A DNA stretch of 40,885 nt, taken from positions 1 to 40,885 of the forward strand of contig JBBRMT010000009.1 in the NCBI GenBank assembly GCA_038230695.1. The letters are read 5' to 3'. This document shows positions 39,660-40,885 of this stretch, piece by piece. A model generated the notes under the pieces. It was not told the origin of the DNA and ran no database searches. It was given only the letters and a program-made list of their open reading frames with translations. The translations under genes and the position numbers were made by a program. Source of the stretch: QHBQ01 sp038230695. Its GTDB lineage: Bacteria > Chloroflexota > Chloroflexia > QHBQ01. Position 1 is the first letter of the stretch. Each line of letters opens with the position of its first letter.

Positions 39660-40766
39660 TTATACAAAGATGGTGCGCCGCCGCAGCGTCCAGGCGGCAA
39701 CCAGAAAGGCCGCGAGGGTGAAAGCAGCCAGTAGCCCGGCAAATAGCAGGCCACTCTCAAAGGTGATGTCGCCGATACTTGCGCCAAGCATCCCCTTTGC
39801 CAGGTAGTAACTAGGTATCAGATATAGCGCCTGACTCAAACCCGGTATATTGGCAAGGAACGGCAGGACAAAGAAGATCGGTAGCATCAGTATCAGCCCC
39901 ACGCCGCTCACCCAGACGTAGACGGTCTGGATGTCGTTGAAGTACGCGCCGAACAGGATGCCGAGGGCGCAGGCAAACAGGTTGCCCAACACGATAAAGA
40001 GAAGCAGCAAAGGCAAATCAGCGATGTTGCCTATGTATGCCAGCATAATCAGCAGGCTCAATACCATGGTATAGAAGAAACTGACCATGCTTTTAGCAAT
40101 CACCACATCAATTGCCCGCGCCGGTGAGGTGAGCAGCAGGCGGATCGTCTTCTTCTCTTTCTCCTCCACGATCAAGCCGGGCAGAAGGTAGATACCAACA
40201 CTGATTGGCACAATTGCAAGGGCAATGGTGGCGAAGAATGCCTGGTTCTGGCGAGCGAGTTCGACGGAGTTGCCCGCTCCAGAGCTGGTAGGGTTGAACA
40301 CCTGGCTGATTGGTTGGTAAGGCGGTAGCCCAGCCTGAGCCTGGAAGTAGCCAAAGAACGACTCTCGCACCCGCTCTTGATCAATGTAATCCTTGACCTT
40401 CTGCCCGTTGATGTACAGTTCTAGCGCAGGTCGCTTGCCCGCTTTCATTTCGGCAATTGCCCCGGCTGGCACCACGATGCCATAGTCGTAAACGCTATTC
40501 TTGTCAGCCAGGTTGGCACGCACGGCAGCGGCGCTAGTGGCGTTTTCCAAACTCATCCGGGGCGGTCCTAGCTTCAGCGTGTCGCTTAGTGGCACGCCAT
40601 CCGGGTTGTAGGCCAGTACCCGCGCCGGGGTCTGAATTGCAATGTTGAATACTAGATAGAGCGCGGCGATGAACAAGGGAACCACCAGCACAGTCACCAG
40701 CGACTTGTTCTTCAGTACGTCCACCAGATCCTTCATCACGATGGCGCGGATTATTCGCAGGTTCAT
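39660..40766 (-). CDS. ABC-2 type transporter permease
   Basis: A 368-residue ABC-2 permease. It has an N-terminal amphipathic segment and helix (about 24-45), then an external domain of about 120 residues (ALELYINGQKVKDYID). A bundle of about five helices follows from 175, with PGLIVEEKEKKTIRLLLTSPA, the conserved loop of NatB/YhaP-like sodium or drug exporters, and SYYLAKGMLGAS. The cognate ATPase is not adjacent: the gene upstream is a methyltransferase tail. It starts after AAGGAGG that overlaps the stop of that gene, so translation is coupled to it. Confidence 0.9.
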   Translation of the reverse strand: MNLRIIRAIVMKDLVDVLKNKSLVTVLVVPLFIAALYLVFNIAIQTPARVLAYNPDGVPLSDTLKLGPPRMSLENATSAAAVRANLADKNSVYDYGIVVPAGAIAEMKAGKRPALELYINGQKVKDYIDQERVRESFFGYFQAQAGLPPYQPISQVFNPTSSGAGNSVELARQNQAFFATIALAIVPISVGIYLLPGLIVEEKEKKTIRLLLTSPARAIDVVIAKSMVSFFYTMVLSLLIMLAYIGNIADLPLLLLFIVLGNLFACALGILFGAYFNDIQTVYVWVSGVGLILMLPIFFVLPFLANIPGLSQALYLIPSYYLAKGMLGASIGDITFESGLLFAGLLAAFTLAAFLVAAWTLRRRTIFV

Positions 40767-40769
40767 CGG

Positions 40770-40885
40770 CTACCTCCTTACGACGGCGACCAGAGCGACC
40801 ATCCCGCCCATCAACCTTTGCTCCTGTACCGTAACGTCAAATCCAGCTTTGCGTAGTAGACTGGGGGTGGGGTGGTTCAGGTTGC
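40770..40885 (-). CDS. C-terminal tail of a probable SAM-dependent methyltransferase, 5' end outside window
   Basis: The minus frame from 40883 down to TAG at 40770 reads NLNHPTPSLLRKAGFDVTVQ and continues EQRLMGGMVALVAVVRR. The LLRKAGF...E..MGGMVALV pattern is a common C-terminus of class I methyltransferases of the UbiE type. Only 37 residues are seen, so the assignment rests on this pattern. It is not an ABC ATPase tail. The permease ribosome site overlaps its stop. Confidence 0.55.
   Translation of the reverse strand, partial: NLNHPTPSLLRKAGFDVTVQEQRLMGGMVALVAVVRR

Noticed and set aside
40770..40885. C-terminus of an ABC ATPase partner of the permease
   Set aside because: The peptide lacks ATPase C-terminal features and reads like a methyltransferase tail.

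Overview
The window looks like chromosome from an uncultured or poorly characterised bacterium, most likely Chloroflexota. This is inferred, not proven. The reasons are secreted proteins built from GYPISE-type (LGFP-like) repeats, long Thr/Pro linkers behind lipoprotein or signal sequences, an archaeal-type dUTPase beside a Dcd and ThyX, and complete sigma70-type promoters in moderately GC-rich DNA. No rRNA, tRNA, CRISPR array, insertion sequence or prophage was recognised.

Layout. 1-3263 (minus): a partial esterase and three small membrane-protein genes, with a possibly frameshifted tiny membrane gene between them. 3441-7103 (plus): an alpha/beta hydrolase, phosphomannomutase/phosphoglucomutase and an M20 amidohydrolase, ended by a 30-bp perfect palindromic terminator. 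7165-14127 (minus): a secreted repeat protein, an acyltransferase-3 enzyme and a 1554-residue fusion of membrane glycosyltransferase, PA14-like domains and an NHL propeller. 14572-15841 (plus): a cyclic-di-GMP-I riboswitch followed by a secreted CAP-domain protein. 16023-18163 (minus): dcd, a Dcd-type dUTPase and thyX, a complete dCTP to dTMP route. 18525-18734: a small orphan gene. 19172-21816 (plus): a STAND-type NTPase from a consensus promoter, overlapping a nitrilase-family amidase. 21882-22674 (minus): an overlapping or frameshifted pair.

22805-34601 (minus) is largely a fatty-acid oxidation region: acyl-CoA ligase, a P1-family peptidase, ETF alpha and beta, acyl-CoA dehydrogenase, enoyl-CoA hydratase, a membrane glycosyltransferase, 3-hydroxyacyl-CoA dehydrogenase, a ClbS/DfsB-like protein and thiolase. 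Together these give activation, all four beta-oxidation steps and the electron acceptor. A MarR regulator (34757-35260) lies just upstream of the thiolase. 35477-39397 holds a large TPR membrane protein and a lipoprotein; 39660-40885 an ABC-2 permease and the C-terminal tail of a probable methyltransferase.

The most distinctive non-coding signal is a set of about eleven short heptanucleotide tandem arrays of differing sequence, nearly all touching a start or stop codon. There are also a dispersed palindromic REP-like element (five copies), a GC-rich hairpin family, and a MITE-like element with 17-bp terminal inverted repeats. The best-defined regulatory device is the c-di-GMP riboswitch, whose 3' strand can pair with a sequence that otherwise forms a hairpin around the ribosome binding site.
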